From JANQOH01 sp965243325 (GTDB lineage Bacteria; Pseudomonadota; Alphaproteobacteria; UBA7887), in contig CBDEUQ010000001.1 in the NCBI GenBank assembly GCA_965243325.1, positions 346,467 to 410,466 on the forward strand: a stretch of DNA of 64,000 nucleotides. Direction: 5' to 3'. The stretch's first letter is position 1; the number at the start of each line of letters is the position of its first letter. This document shows positions 9,388 to 17,065 of this stretch, piece by piece. The notes under the pieces were generated by a model. That model ran no database searches, was not told the origin of the DNA, and saw only the letters and a list, made by a program, of their open reading frames with translations. Position numbers and translations under genes: made by a program.

Positions 9388-10160
9388 GGCCCGTCCCCCT
9401 TCATCCGTTCGAGATGACGGCGGGCAACGACACGCCCGGCGTCGCCTTCGTTCGCAATCGCTTCCAGCGCGGCAACGAGGCCGATATTGCCGGCAACGAG
9501 ATCGTGCGGCGGGGCGGGGTCGTCCGCACAGCCGCGGCTCTCGCAGGGCGGCACGCCGCCCGGCACGACGACCACCGCCGGCACCCGGTCGATGCCGAAC
9601 AGGCGGAACAGGCGCGGGTCGATGGCGATGCTTGTCCCGGGCTCCGATCCGGGGCCGGCCGCATGGCTGCCGAGCCGGGCGCCGATCCGTTTGGCCGTCT
9701 CGCGCAAACCGCCGACACCGACGCCGCGCAGCACCAGCGGCGTGCCTGTCCGGGCCGCGTCATGCGCCCACTGCCGCCAGCTCGCTGCCGGGACGGACAG
9801 GCTGGTGAAGATCAGGATTTCCGCCGAGGCAGGGCGCGGACCCGCGAAGGCCCCGGCATGGCGTTCGGCCGGAAGGGGCGCGGTCTGTCCCGGAGCCGTT
9901 CGCCTGGCGGTCCCGCCAGCCTTCTCCAGCGCGCGGTCGATGACGGAGCGCGTCCACTCGCCCAGCGAGTCTTCGCCCTGGCCGCCCGCCTTGCGCAGCA
10001 CTTCCTCGACCAGGCGCGATGCGTCCGCTTCGGGGCCTGCGGTGCGTGTTTCGTCGGCACGGGCCGGACAGGCGCAGGCGCCGAGCAGCAGGAGTCCGGC
10101 GACCCCGATAGCAATGCGCAGCGGATGAGAGGGCGTTCGCCAGTTCAGAGGATGCAACAA
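9384..10160 (-). CDS. trbC: TrbC type-F pilus assembly protein (TTG start)
   Basis: 258 residues (F TrbC 212). A lipoprotein-like N-terminus (LLLLGACAC) precedes the conserved C-terminal TrbC domain (EILIFTSLSVPAASWRQW, PLVLRGVG, IAIDPRLFRLFGIDRVPAVVV). TrbC interacts with TraW in pilus assembly. No ATG fits. TTG at 10160 has GGAG nine bases upstream and overlaps the traU end by 16 bases; TTG 10157 or CTG 10148 are alternatives. The peptide PGSEPG around residues 170-175 is encoded by a copy of the GC palindrome. Confidence 0.85.
   Translation of the reverse strand: MLHPLNWRTPSHPLRIAIGVAGLLLLGACACPARADETRTAGPEADASRLVEEVLRKAGGQGEDSLGEWTRSVIDRALEKAGGTARRTAPGQTAPLPAERHAGAFAGPRPASAEILIFTSLSVPAASWRQWAHDAARTGTPLVLRGVGVGGLRETAKRIGARLGSHAAGPGSEPGTSIAIDPRLFRLFGIDRVPAVVVVPGGVPPCESRGCADDPAPPHDLVAGNIGLVAALEAIANEGDAGRVVARRHLERMKGDGP
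9636..9654. repeat. GC palindrome inside trbC
   Basis: CCCGGGCTCCGATCCGGGG, an imperfect copy of the family, in frame within trbC and read as GPGSEPG on the coding strand. Confidence 0.7.
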
Positions 10161-11146
10161 TTCGTTTTTCTCCACAGCAGGTAGCCGAAGCTCTCGCCGG
10201 AGACCGGCAGTTCGCGGAGCGATTCCCACAGCACCGAGGAGCGCCCGGTCGGGTTGCAGCCCGTCATCGGCGTCGTCGCCGGCACCGGCTCGGTCATCTG
10301 CCAGCGGTACTGGCTCTTCTTCATCACCGGCATCGGATAGCGCCCGCAGAGCGCCTGCGATCCTGACGTGCCCCAGGCGAGGCCCGCCCGGTGCAGCCGG
10401 TAGACCAGTCGCTGGGCCGCCAGCAGCGAGGCCTGCACCCCGCCCACATGCGCCGCCACGTTGCCGGTCAGCGGATACATCCCGCCCTGGCAGCCCGCGC
10501 ACCAGAACAAACCGTCCTGCGGCAGCCCGGCCGACGCCGCCGCGCAGTCGGCGGCGCAGGCCGCCTGCGCCGGCAGGTTGGCAAAGAGGGCGGCTTCCGG
10601 GTTGAGCAGGAACGACAACTCGTCGTCGAGCCAGGCCGGGTCGAGCTCCGAGACCCAGGCGATGTCGAGGCTGCCGCCCTCCAGGCAGCCGAGATCGAGC
10701 AGCACCCCGATCCAGGACAAGAGCGGATACATGTAGTAATGCGCATGCCAGACCGAGCCCTTGGCGCCGTCGCCGCCCGACGACCCGGTGCGGCCCCTGG
10801 CGGCGGGCAGGCCCGGATCGATGGTGAGGCCGCCCAGGTTGGGGAAGCACCAGGGCGTTCGGGTGACGTCCACCAGCCGCGCCGGCTCCCAGACCCCGAG
10901 CGAGAGGCCGATGCGGGGGATGGGAGAGCCGCAAAAGCAGATCGGCGAGGACGGGTTGGGGGTGTCGATGACGCCGCCGGTGCTCCCGATGGTGAGCGGG
11001 CCGATCGAGATCGGGAACAGGCACTCCCAGCAGACGTCCGAGATCGGGTTGACGAACCGCCCGGTGCAGGTCTGCGCCGAGACCGGCGCCGACCAGAGAA
11101 GGGCCGCGAGCGCGAGAGCGGCGAGGGGGACGAGACGGCGGATCAT
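10145..11146 (-). CDS. traU: TraU pilus assembly protein
   Basis: 333 residues against 330 for F TraU. A cleavable signal ends at VSAQT, followed by the TraU-specific cysteine pattern (TCTGRFVNPISDVCWECLFP, SPICFCGSPIPRIG, WCFPNLGG, FWCAGCQGGMYPLTG) and the typical ending RKTNCCIL. TraU is periplasmic and disulfide-rich; it is needed more for DNA transfer than for pilus growth. The ATG at 11146 overlaps the ssb stop (ATGA), so the much longer open frame upstream is not part of the gene. Confidence 0.93.
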   Translation of the reverse strand: MIRRLVPLAALALAALLWSAPVSAQTCTGRFVNPISDVCWECLFPISIGPLTIGSTGGVIDTPNPSSPICFCGSPIPRIGLSLGVWEPARLVDVTRTPWCFPNLGGLTIDPGLPAARGRTGSSGGDGAKGSVWHAHYYMYPLLSWIGVLLDLGCLEGGSLDIAWVSELDPAWLDDELSFLLNPEAALFANLPAQAACAADCAAASAGLPQDGLFWCAGCQGGMYPLTGNVAAHVGGVQASLLAAQRLVYRLHRAGLAWGTSGSQALCGRYPMPVMKKSQYRWQMTEPVPATTPMTGCNPTGRSSVLWESLRELPVSGESFGYLLWRKTNCCIL

Positions 11147-11529
11147 GCCGCGGCCCCGGTTGCCGTGGCGCTGTCCGCTTCCGACTTCCGTGGTGACAGG
11201 ATATTGACCATGCCCTGCGGTCCGGCGACGACGATCTCGGTGACGCTGCGTTCGGCGCCTTCCCGGTCGCTGTATTTGCGGGTGGCGATCCTTCCCTCCA
11301 CCATGACCGGAGCGCCCTTGCGCAGCATGGTCTCGACGATCTCGACGGAAGCGCCGTAGACCACGACCCGATGCCAGTCCGTGGCCTCGGCCGGCTTGCC
11401 CTCCCTGTCGGTCCATTTCTCGGTGGTGGCGAGCGAGAAGGTGGCCGCCTTGTTGCCTCCTTTCAGTTCCCGGATCTCGGGATCGCGCCCGATGTGGCCC
11501 ACCAGGGTCGCGCGGTTGACGGTCAGCAT
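11143..11529 (-). CDS. ssb: Single-stranded DNA-binding protein inside the tra operon
   Basis: 128 residues; the OB-fold is complete (MLTVNRATLVGHIGRDPEIR, WHRVVVYG, KGAPVMVEGRIATRKYSD). It ends TATGAAA, without the acidic DDDIPF-like tip through which housekeeping SSB recruits partner enzymes. It lies between traW (3-base gap) and traU (ATGA overlap), so it is co-expressed with the transfer machinery. Protecting the transferred strand or suppressing the SOS response in the recipient is inferred from position. Confidence 0.92.
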   Translation of the reverse strand: MLTVNRATLVGHIGRDPEIRELKGGNKAATFSLATTEKWTDREGKPAEATDWHRVVVYGASVEIVETMLRKGAPVMVEGRIATRKYSDREGAERSVTEIVVAGPQGMVNILSPRKSEADSATATGAAA

Positions 11530-11532
11530 GGG

Positions 11533-12186
11533 TCAGTCCTCCTGCCTGTTTCCTGCCCCGGACAGCGATCCGGGGTCTGCGATGGGGATTTCGGTGAGGC
11601 GCAGCCGGCTTCCGTCCCGTTCGACCAGCGTGGGCGTGGCCGCGATGCCGAACCGCGCGGCGAGCCGGCCGCCGTTGTCGAAGAAGAAGGGCCGGCGGTG
11701 GCGACGCATGAGATCGAGCGGACGCCCGGCGAGCAGCACGATCTTGGCGGGGCGGCCGTGAGCGAGCGCCCAGGCGATCTCCGCCTCTCGCCTGCCGTCG
11801 ACGAAGATCAGGTCGCGCGTCAGCGGCAGGCGTTCGAGCGGGTTGATTCGTGTCCCTGTGGCGGCGATGAGTGTGCCGTCGGATGTGCGTATGTCCTGGG
11901 CGACGACGATGGCCGGATCGAACGGGCGGCTGCGTTCTTCGGTTGCCGGCGCGATGCCGGGAACCGGGCCGGGCTCCTCCAGCCTGTGCCGGGCTCGCTC
12001 GCGGGCTTCTTCTTCCAGCCGCGCCAGGTCGCCGGAGCGCTGCATTTGCAGGAGGCGCGTCTCGATCTCGACCAGCAGGTCGGGCTCGGCCACCGGCCAG
12101 GTCGCGCCGCGCACGCCCAGATCCTTCGCCGTGGCCGTCTGAGCGGCAATGACCGCGGCGAGCATAATAGCGGCAGCGCGCGTCAT
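11533..12186 (-). CDS. traW: TraW pilus assembly protein
   Basis: 217 residues (F TraW 210). A signal peptide (AAQTATAKDLG) precedes the family start GVRGATWPVAEPDLLVEI, with conserved blocks LPLTRDLIFVDGR and LAARFGIAATPTLVERDG. It is a periplasmic partner of TrbC. The last residues (PGSLSGAGNRQED) are encoded by a GC palindrome copy, so the C-terminus looks remodelled by that insertion. Confidence 0.9.
   Translation of the reverse strand: MTRAAAIMLAAVIAAQTATAKDLGVRGATWPVAEPDLLVEIETRLLQMQRSGDLARLEEEARERARHRLEEPGPVPGIAPATEERSRPFDPAIVVAQDIRTSDGTLIAATGTRINPLERLPLTRDLIFVDGRREAEIAWALAHGRPAKIVLLAGRPLDLMRRHRRPFFFDNGGRLAARFGIAATPTLVERDGSRLRLTEIPIADPGSLSGAGNRQED
11556..11575. repeat. GC palindrome at the 3' end of traW
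   Basis: CCCCGGACAGCGATCCGGGG, arms CCCCGGA/C with TCCGGGG, read on the coding strand as DPGSLSGAG. It supplies part of the extreme C-terminus of TraW. Confidence 0.8.
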
Positions 12187-12770
12187 CGCGGCTTCCCCGC
12201 GCCCATGGCGCCGCCAATATCCTCCGGCCCGACCAGCGGTCCCTTCAGGCCGATCCAGGGCAGGTCCGGAAGCGCCACCGCGCGGCCGAGAATGCGCGCG
12301 CGCGGCACCAGGCCGATCTCGGCGTAGCGGCTGTCGTGGCTGTCGGGATGATCGGCGTGCAGGAAGTAATGGCCGGGCGGGATCACCCCCGGCGCGACCG
12401 CGGCGAGCGGTCGCCCGTCCAGCGCATGCGTCTTGGCCCGACCGACCGGCTCGCCGTCGAGACGAACCGTCCCGTCGTCGCCGATCGTGACGGTCATCCC
12501 CGGCAGGCCGCGCACGGTTTTGAGATATGGCACGGGCGCGTTCAGAGCGGCGGGCGGCTCGAACAGCACCCGGTCGCCGATCTTCAGGCTCTCGCCGAAC
12601 ATCGGGAAGGCGGCGTAGCCCCAGGCTTCGTCGGACCAGCTCGCGTTGACGTGCACCCGCGATGCCGCGGCAAGCCAGATCGCCGCCAGCGCGGCCATGA
12701 CCGCAAGCCCGATCCTGCGGCGGTGCACACGGCCGTTCCGCCGGGCGAAGATCGGACGCGATGCGGTCAC
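12183..12770 (-). CDS. S26-family conjugative signal peptidase (TraF/TrhF-like)
   Basis: 195 residues with one membrane anchor (about 20-36), a Ser-containing segment NASWSDE (Ser44 or Ser46 candidate nucleophile) and the general-base region PYLKTVRGLPGM, where the Lys precedes a GLPG typical of S26 peptidases. The late YFLHADHPDSHDSR matches the conserved GDxxxxSxDSR-type box. Such enzymes process or cyclise pilins in other conjugation systems; here it probably acts on TraA. GTG at 12770 overlaps the trbI stop (GTGA). Confidence 0.82.
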   Translation of the reverse strand: MTASRPIFARRNGRVHRRRIGLAVMAALAAIWLAAASRVHVNASWSDEAWGYAAFPMFGESLKIGDRVLFEPPAALNAPVPYLKTVRGLPGMTVTIGDDGTVRLDGEPVGRAKTHALDGRPLAAVAPGVIPPGHYFLHADHPDSHDSRYAEIGLVPRARILGRAVALPDLPWIGLKGPLVGPEDIGGAMGAGKPR

Positions 12771-13126
12771 GGCGTCTCTCCGGCCGGCGCCAGCAGGCGC
12801 GCGATCGTCTCTTCCACCTCGACCGTGAGATCCGGCGCGCCGGCGGCGACCGCCCGGGCCGGCAGCAGCACCACGCCGTGTTCCCGCGCCACCCGGTCGA
12901 GGGCGGTTTCCAGCACCGCGCCCCAGGCGCGCACGCCTTCCGCCGAGACGCCTTCGGCGGCGGCCTGCGTTGTCCACGCCGCCGTCATCTCCGCGAGCCG
13001 GACGCCGGCGATACGCGGCGGCGGTTCTATGCCATAGCGCAGCACCCCGGCCGCGACCGCCGCCGCCACCGCGCCCGACAGGAGCACGGCCGAAATCGTC
13101 ACCGGCCATGCCGAGTCGGAACGCAT
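12767..13126 (-). CDS. trbI: TrbI type-F conjugal transfer protein
   Basis: 119 residues (F TrbI 128). A single N-terminal transmembrane helix (about 9-28) is followed by a periplasmic domain with GVRLAEMTAAWTTQAA and HGVVLLPARAVAAGAPDLT, as in the TrbI_Ftype family. It is an inner-membrane protein affecting pilus retraction. The ATG at 13126 follows the HD-like gene stop by 4 bases. Confidence 0.83.
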   Translation of the reverse strand: MRSDSAWPVTISAVLLSGAVAAAVAAGVLRYGIEPPPRIAGVRLAEMTAAWTTQAAAEGVSAEGVRAWGAVLETALDRVAREHGVVLLPARAVAAGAPDLTVEVEETIARLLAPAGETP

Positions 13127-13130
13127 CGGG

Positions 13131-13856
13131 TCAGCCTCGCGGCGCATCCGGCGAGCCTTCCGATGGGCCGCTGTCCGGTTCAATGTCTTCCGTACCGGCC
13201 CCCGAACCGGAGGCGGCGACGCGCCGATCCTCCTCGGGTCCGGCGAGCGCCCGGAAGCGGGCAAGCCAGGCCTCCGCCGCCTTGTCGGGCGGGACGCTGC
13301 GAATGCGCCGTTTCAGCGGCGGGAAGGCGATGCCGGAAGCAGCGTTTCCATCGAGCAGGTCGCGGCGCTCGGCCGAACCCGCCATGCGGGTGACGAAACG
13401 GAGCAGCTCGCCATGTTCTTCGTCGAGTACCGCAGCCAGCCCGGCGGCCTCGCGCACCGCGACCTCGATCCCGGTGGCGAGTTTCCCGGCGCGTTCCACC
13501 GCGCGCTGCGAGTCCGGCAGGCGGCCCCGCAACCAGGCCGACGGCGCGGCCGCGATGAGCGCGTGCAGGGCGAGCGTGCGCCGGTCTTCGTCGGTGAGCC
13601 CGTCGAGCGCCTCGATCTCCTCAGAGACGATCACCGCATGGGCCGCCACCGAGTGGTACTGCCGGCAGCACCCGCCCCGGCGGCAGGTGTTGGCCAGCAC
13701 ATGCGACAATGCCTCGAAGTCGATATCGGCCGCCGTCAAGCCCTCCGGGTCGTCCGGCCAGTTGAGCGGACGGACGCCTGCCCTCCCGGTTCGGGGGCCG
13801 GGACAGACTCCCTTCGATCCGGGGGCGGTCCCGGCGCCCGCGGTCCTTGCAGTCAT
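13131..13856 (-). CDS. HD-like (phosphohydrolase-related) protein between traC and trbI
   Basis: 241 residues. The core RPLNWPDDPEGLTAADID, then RQYHSVAAHAVIVSEEIE and LALHALIAAAPSAWLRG, resembles plasmid-borne HD-domain phosphohydrolases, in which the order is HSVAxHS then LLHDAxEAYLGD. Here the HD dipeptide is HA and the usual acidic residues are missing, so catalysis is doubtful. The first 30 residues include a palindrome-derived segment (PGSKGVCPGPRTG). ATGA overlap with traC makes it a true member of the operon. Its function is unknown. Confidence 0.72.
   Translation of the reverse strand: MTARTAGAGTAPGSKGVCPGPRTGRAGVRPLNWPDDPEGLTAADIDFEALSHVLANTCRRGGCCRQYHSVAAHAVIVSEEIEALDGLTDEDRRTLALHALIAAAPSAWLRGRLPDSQRAVERAGKLATGIEVAVREAAGLAAVLDEEHGELLRFVTRMAGSAERRDLLDGNAASGIAFPPLKRRIRSVPPDKAAEAWLARFRALAGPEEDRRVAASGSGAGTEDIEPDSGPSEGSPDAPRG
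13798..13824. repeat. GC palindrome variant inside the HD-like gene
   Basis: A CCGGGAC arm and a GATCCGGGG arm with a longer spacer, in frame near the N-terminus of the HD-like protein (read as PGSKGVCPGP). It is a diverged member of the dispersed family. Confidence 0.5.
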
Positions 13857-16489
13857 GCTGCTTCCTCCGTGTCTGTCGTTTCGGAATGTTTGGCAGCGGC
13901 AGGGGCGGCGTCCCCTGCGAGCCGGTCGATGGCCTCGACGGTGGAGAGACCCCCGGCCTTGAGCCGCTCGACCGCCGCGAAGGCGGGGCCGCGCGAGGAG
14001 AACAGCGCGACCGACCAGGGATCGAGCACCAGCCGCGCCACCCGCCAGCCATCCGGGCCGTGCAGCACCAGTTCGGCATAGCGCCCGTCCGCCGTGGTCA
14101 GGCTCTTCAAGGCACGCTCCATGCCGGGATCGCAGTGGATGCGCTTCTCGGACTTCAGCAGCTCGACCGACTCGTCCTTCTGCGCGAGGAAGATCACCCA
14201 GTCCGAGTTCTCCCAGGCGGCCCTTGCGGCCGGGTTGGCGTAGTAGTCGTTGACGCTCTGGGTGCCGGTAATCAGCGAACCGCGATACTTCCTGGCCCTG
14301 CGGGCGGCGCCTTCGAGGAACGCGCGGCTGTCCTCGCCCGACAAGAGGTCCCAGGCCTCGTCGATGACGATCGCCTTCGCCCGCGTGCGCGGGCCGTGAT
14401 ACATGCGCTGGGTCGCTAGGAAGACCACCAGCATCAGCACCACCGCCTGCACGTCGCCCCTTCCCTTGAGCTCGGCGAGCTCGAACACGGTGAGCGCGTT
14501 CTCCAGATCGGGGACATTCGAGCCCGCGAACAGCCGCCCCATCGCCCCGCCCGGGCACCATGGACCCAATGCCGTCGCCATGTCCTTCGCGCGCCGGTCG
14601 TCGCGCGCCTCCAGGTTCTTGCGCACCGTGCCGAGATCGGCATCGTTGCCGGCCTCGTCCCAGGCCGAAGCGATGGCCTCGGCGATCAGCGCCGCCTCGA
14701 TGTCGTCGATGCTTCCCCGGCGCCGGGCCATCCTGCCGATGACGCCGGCCAGCATGGCGAAGCATTCCTCGCGGTAGTCTCCGTCATGCCCGGCCGTCCC
14801 GGCGTCGATCATGGCGAAGGGGTTGAGGCAGGCCGGGTCCTTGCCGAAGGCGATGAAGGCCCCGCCCAATGCTTCGGCGGTGTGCTGGAACGACCGCCCG
14901 TCGTCGATCACCACGGCCTCGCCGCCGGCGCCGATCAGCCCGGTCACCAGCTCCTGCATCAACACCGACTTGCCCGAGCCGGATTTGCCGGTGACCGCGG
15001 TGTTGTAGTTGCCGGCCTCGTTGGCGAAGGGCGACCAGCAGGCCGGCTGGCCACGCCGCCCGATCAGGAACAGGGCGGGGGGATTGTCCGGGTTGGCGGG
15101 CTGTCCCCGCCACTCGCCATGCAGTGGGGCGAGATTGACGGCGGACGAGGTGAGCAGGGTCTTCATCCGGCCCATGCGTTCGAGATCGGCGTCGAGGCCG
15201 CCGGCGCTGCCCATGGGCAGGCAGGCGAGCCAGGAGGGGAGCTGCATGTAGCGCTCGGCGGCGACGCGCCAGCCCTGGCCGTGGTAGATCGCCCGCACCG
15301 CCTGCTCGGCCTCGTCGAGGGCGTCCAATGGGGCGTAGACCGCGGCCATGTAGCAGGCGCGCACCAGCCGCTCGCCGTCCTTGAGCCGCTCGGTCACGGT
15401 CTGCCAGTCGCGCGCCTTCTCGGGCAGGCCGGGCAGGTATCTGGCGATCCCGGTGCCGGCCTGCTGCGTCGCGCGGGCCGCCTTGAGGAAGGCCTTCTCG
15501 CCCGAGGCGGCGTCGCCGGTCATGACGGTGAGGCAGGTCAGCACCGGGCAGCCGGGCTGGAGGAAGTCGCGGTGGAAGTCGCCGATCAGCGCATTGCCGC
15601 GCCAGCCCGGCCAGACCTCCGGGAAGGCGATGGCGGAGAGCACCCGGACGGCCACGTCCCCGCTGGACGCGCCGTCCCCGCCGGACGCGTCGTCCTCGCC
15701 CTCCGCGTGGTGGAAGGCGAGGCCGCGCGGGGTCACGCCGAGCGCGCGGCCGGGCGCGATGCACTGCTCGTGCAGGGGATCGCGGGGCGCCCAGCGCCGG
15801 ACCGGGCGTTCGGCGCCGCTATCGTGCAGCCCAGAGATATCGGGCGCGGTCAGTTCCGCCGCCAGCGACAGCAGCCCGTCCGGCTCGAGACGGCGGGTCT
15901 GTGCGCCAGCGGAAGCCAGGGTTCCCTCCAATGCGCGGCGGAACGCGCCGAGCGCGGTCTCGGCGGCCGGACCTGGCGGGCCGGCGAGGCAGGCGGTGAC
16001 GAAGACCCGGTAGTCCGAAAGCGTGAAGGGCGGTCCCCCGTCATGCAGCCGGCGCCAGCCACCCGGCGCGAGCAGGCTGCGGCGGCGGTTGCCCATGCGG
16101 GAGAGGGCGCCGGTCGTTCCATCTCGGGGCGCGGTTCCGACGCGCGAGCCTGCCCCGGACCCGACGCGCGGCTCGACCCAGGCGCGAAAGGCGGCGCCGA
16201 AGCGCGGGCTCGCCCAGTGGATGACCTGGATCGTGCAGCGCTCGGGCGCGGCATCGGCCAGCGTGCCGGCAAGCGCGCCAAGCGTCTCGGCGTCGATGCC
16301 GGCGAAGGGCGGCAGCTCCAGCACGAAGCCGACACTCGCCGCGTTGACGTAGAGCTCGCTCGACTCGTCGAAGGCGCGCCAGGGCAGCAGGGAATGGAGC
16401 GCGGCCGGCATGGCCGGCGGCGACCACGGACCGGGTGCCTCGGGACCCTCGAACATCTCCAGCAGCCGGGAAAACGCGCCCGAGGCCAT
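13853..16489 (-). CDS. traC: TraC type IV secretion ATPase (VirB4-like)
   Basis: 878 residues against 875 for F TraC. The N-terminal TraC_F domain starts FSRLLEMFEGPE and SLLPWRAFDESSELYVN. Walker A is VTGKSGSGKSVLMQ near residue 505, and Walker B KAIVIDEAWDLLSGEDSR is near residue 700. This motor energises pilus biogenesis from the cytoplasmic face. A partial palindrome copy near 16151 encodes GSGAGSR. The start overlaps the traV stop by one base. Confidence 0.95.
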   Translation of the reverse strand: MASGAFSRLLEMFEGPEAPGPWSPPAMPAALHSLLPWRAFDESSELYVNAASVGFVLELPPFAGIDAETLGALAGTLADAAPERCTIQVIHWASPRFGAAFRAWVEPRVGSGAGSRVGTAPRDGTTGALSRMGNRRRSLLAPGGWRRLHDGGPPFTLSDYRVFVTACLAGPPGPAAETALGAFRRALEGTLASAGAQTRRLEPDGLLSLAAELTAPDISGLHDSGAERPVRRWAPRDPLHEQCIAPGRALGVTPRGLAFHHAEGEDDASGGDGASSGDVAVRVLSAIAFPEVWPGWRGNALIGDFHRDFLQPGCPVLTCLTVMTGDAASGEKAFLKAARATQQAGTGIARYLPGLPEKARDWQTVTERLKDGERLVRACYMAAVYAPLDALDEAEQAVRAIYHGQGWRVAAERYMQLPSWLACLPMGSAGGLDADLERMGRMKTLLTSSAVNLAPLHGEWRGQPANPDNPPALFLIGRRGQPACWSPFANEAGNYNTAVTGKSGSGKSVLMQELVTGLIGAGGEAVVIDDGRSFQHTAEALGGAFIAFGKDPACLNPFAMIDAGTAGHDGDYREECFAMLAGVIGRMARRRGSIDDIEAALIAEAIASAWDEAGNDADLGTVRKNLEARDDRRAKDMATALGPWCPGGAMGRLFAGSNVPDLENALTVFELAELKGRGDVQAVVLMLVVFLATQRMYHGPRTRAKAIVIDEAWDLLSGEDSRAFLEGAARRARKYRGSLITGTQSVNDYYANPAARAAWENSDWVIFLAQKDESVELLKSEKRIHCDPGMERALKSLTTADGRYAELVLHGPDGWRVARLVLDPWSVALFSSRGPAFAAVERLKAGGLSTVEAIDRLAGDAAPAAAKHSETTDTEEAA

Positions 16490-17055
16490 TACGGGAGCCT
16501 CCAGCCGGCCGGCTCCAGCACGACCCGGACCCAGGCACCCTCGCGGTAGACGCCGTCGGCATCGACGAAGGGCGCGATCCAGATGCGCGCCACCACCTCG
16601 CCGGTGCGCAGGTCGTCGGCTTGCAGGCCCTCATCGGCGGAACCGGGGTCGCCCTGGGTTGTTTCGACCGGAACGGCGGCGGGTTCCGGCGCAGCGGGAC
16701 GCTCGCCGCCGTCTTGGGTCTCCGCCCCGAACAGCCGCGCCAGCCAGGCAAAGGGATCGAAGCCGCAATCCGCATTGCAGAGCCGGGACTCTGCCCTGGA
16801 TAGATCGGCACGTTCGGTTTCCATATCGCGAGGCAACAGCCGGAGCGGCTGTCCCGATGCCGGCGCCTGCACGATGCCCGCCTTCGGCACCGCCGGATCG
16901 GCGGCGGCGACGCTGGCGCAGGAGCCGCCCGCCGCCAGCGGGCACTGCCAGTCCTCGCCGATATGACCCGACGAGCAGCCCGCAAGCAGGATCGCCGCAA
17001 GCGCGGCCGCCGGTATTGCCGTCATGCGCGGTGCGCGGTTCTTCCCCATGGTCAT
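16489..17055 (-). CDS. traV: TraV outer-membrane lipoprotein
   Basis: 188 residues (F TraV 171). A signal peptide with lipobox LLAGC makes Cys26 the likely lipidated residue. It is followed by the Cys pattern CPLAAGGSC and CNADCGFDPFAWL and the conserved end RIWIAPFVDADGVYREGAWVR. TraV anchors the TraK-TraB core channel in the outer membrane. It lies 10 bases after traB. Confidence 0.92.
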   Translation of the reverse strand: MTMGKNRAPRMTAIPAAALAAILLAGCSSGHIGEDWQCPLAAGGSCASVAAADPAVPKAGIVQAPASGQPLRLLPRDMETERADLSRAESRLCNADCGFDPFAWLARLFGAETQDGGERPAAPEPAAVPVETTQGDPGSADEGLQADDLRTGEVVARIWIAPFVDADGVYREGAWVRVVLEPAGWRLP

Positions 17056-17065
17056 GTCATTTCCC

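Noticed and set aside
12183..12770. Loss of the catalytic serine in the S26 peptidase
   Set aside because: At first PM seems to replace the SM of LepB, but aligned to the TraF/TrhF type the serine falls in NASWSDE, so the enzyme is probably active.
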